A DNA stretch of 5,278 nt, taken from assembly GCA_945487445.1 (NCBI GenBank), contig CALYTU010000098.1, positions 1 through 5,278 on the forward strand. The letters run 5' to 3'. The translations under genes were made by a program, and so were the position numbers. The notes below the pieces were generated by a model, which worked only from the letters and a program-made list of their open reading frames with translations, did not search any database and was not told the origin of the DNA. The stretch comes from an uncultured Clostridia bacterium (lineage in GTDB: Bacteria; Bacillota; Clostridia; Oscillospirales; Oscillospiraceae). Below are positions 5,180-5,278 of this stretch, piece after piece. Positions within the stretch are counted from its first letter, which is position 1. Every line of letters begins with the position of its first letter.

Positions 5180-5212
5180 TTGCACTGCGCTTCCGGAAGA
5201 CAATCCATTTTT
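5178..5212 (+). terminator. Possible weak terminator after tpiA
   Basis: GATTG (5178-5182) can pair with CAATC (5201-5205), enclosing the self-complementary CTTCCGGAAG (5190-5199). CA and TTTTT (5208-5212) follow. The stem is short and its loop large, so this is a weak call. No better terminator is visible before the window ends. Confidence 0.3.
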
Positions 5213-5245
5213 CTTTGAAACAGCGGCGTATCTGTTCAGTATCCT

Positions 5246-5278
5246 GTCATTTCGAGGCGATTCATCGCCGAGAAATCC
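5246..5278. repeat. REP-like palindromic repeat at the window end
   Basis: ATTTC (5249-5253) and GGCGAT (5256-5261) mirror ATCGCC (5264-5269) and GAAAT (5272-5276). A GA dinucleotide on each side forms tandem G-A mismatches, and TC is at the centre. The layout TGTCATTTCGAG...CGAGAAATCC resembles a kind of intergenic palindromic repeat I recall from many bacterial genomes; this is from memory, not a search. It may continue past the window. Confidence 0.5.

Overview
The window is a chromosomal stretch of a GC-rich, Gram-positive-type bacterium. Sigma-A promoters, strong purine-rich ribosome binding sites and intrinsic terminators sit in short AT-rich gaps between high-GC genes. My best guess is a Clostridia member of the Oscillospiraceae kind, inferred from gene style rather than shown by a marker gene. 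All five genes lie on the + strand, in three transcription units.

Region 1 (1-835): a non-coding leader holds phased T-tracts and one perfect DnaA-box 9-mer. It is followed by a near-consensus promoter, mntP (manganese efflux) and a clear intrinsic terminator. Region 2 (about 868-3457): an AT-rich promoter containing an 11-bp tandem repeat drives a compact three-gene operon. The genes are a membrane phosphoglycosyl transferase (bacterial sugar transferase), an HpcH/HpaI-type aldolase homologue, and a D-2-hydroxyacid dehydrogenase that overlaps it by 4 nt. The operon ends at a perfect 18-bp inverted repeat. This looks like a small glycoconjugate or surface-polysaccharide module with two enzymes of 2-oxoacid/hydroxyacid chemistry; its product cannot be read from the sequence.

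Region 3 (3493-5278): an extended -10 promoter drives deoC (deoxyribose-phosphate aldolase), followed by tpiA (triose-phosphate isomerase). The two are metabolically linked, because DeoC releases glyceraldehyde-3-phosphate, a substrate of TpiA. Between them is the most striking non-coding feature: a 140-bp segment at 4254-4393. It has 11-bp terminal inverted repeats (10/11 matching) and is flanked immediately on both sides by a perfect 10-bp direct repeat, AATTCGTTTT. This is the structure of a MITE-like, non-autonomous transposable element with its target-site duplication. Removing it and one repeat copy would restore a 57-bp deoC-tpiA gap. The window ends in a palindromic REP-like repeat that is cut by, or ends at, the window edge.

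No CRISPR array, tRNA, rRNA or intact transposase gene was seen. The strongest candidates for something undescribed are the deoC-tpiA insertion element and the sugar transferase/aldolase/dehydrogenase operon.
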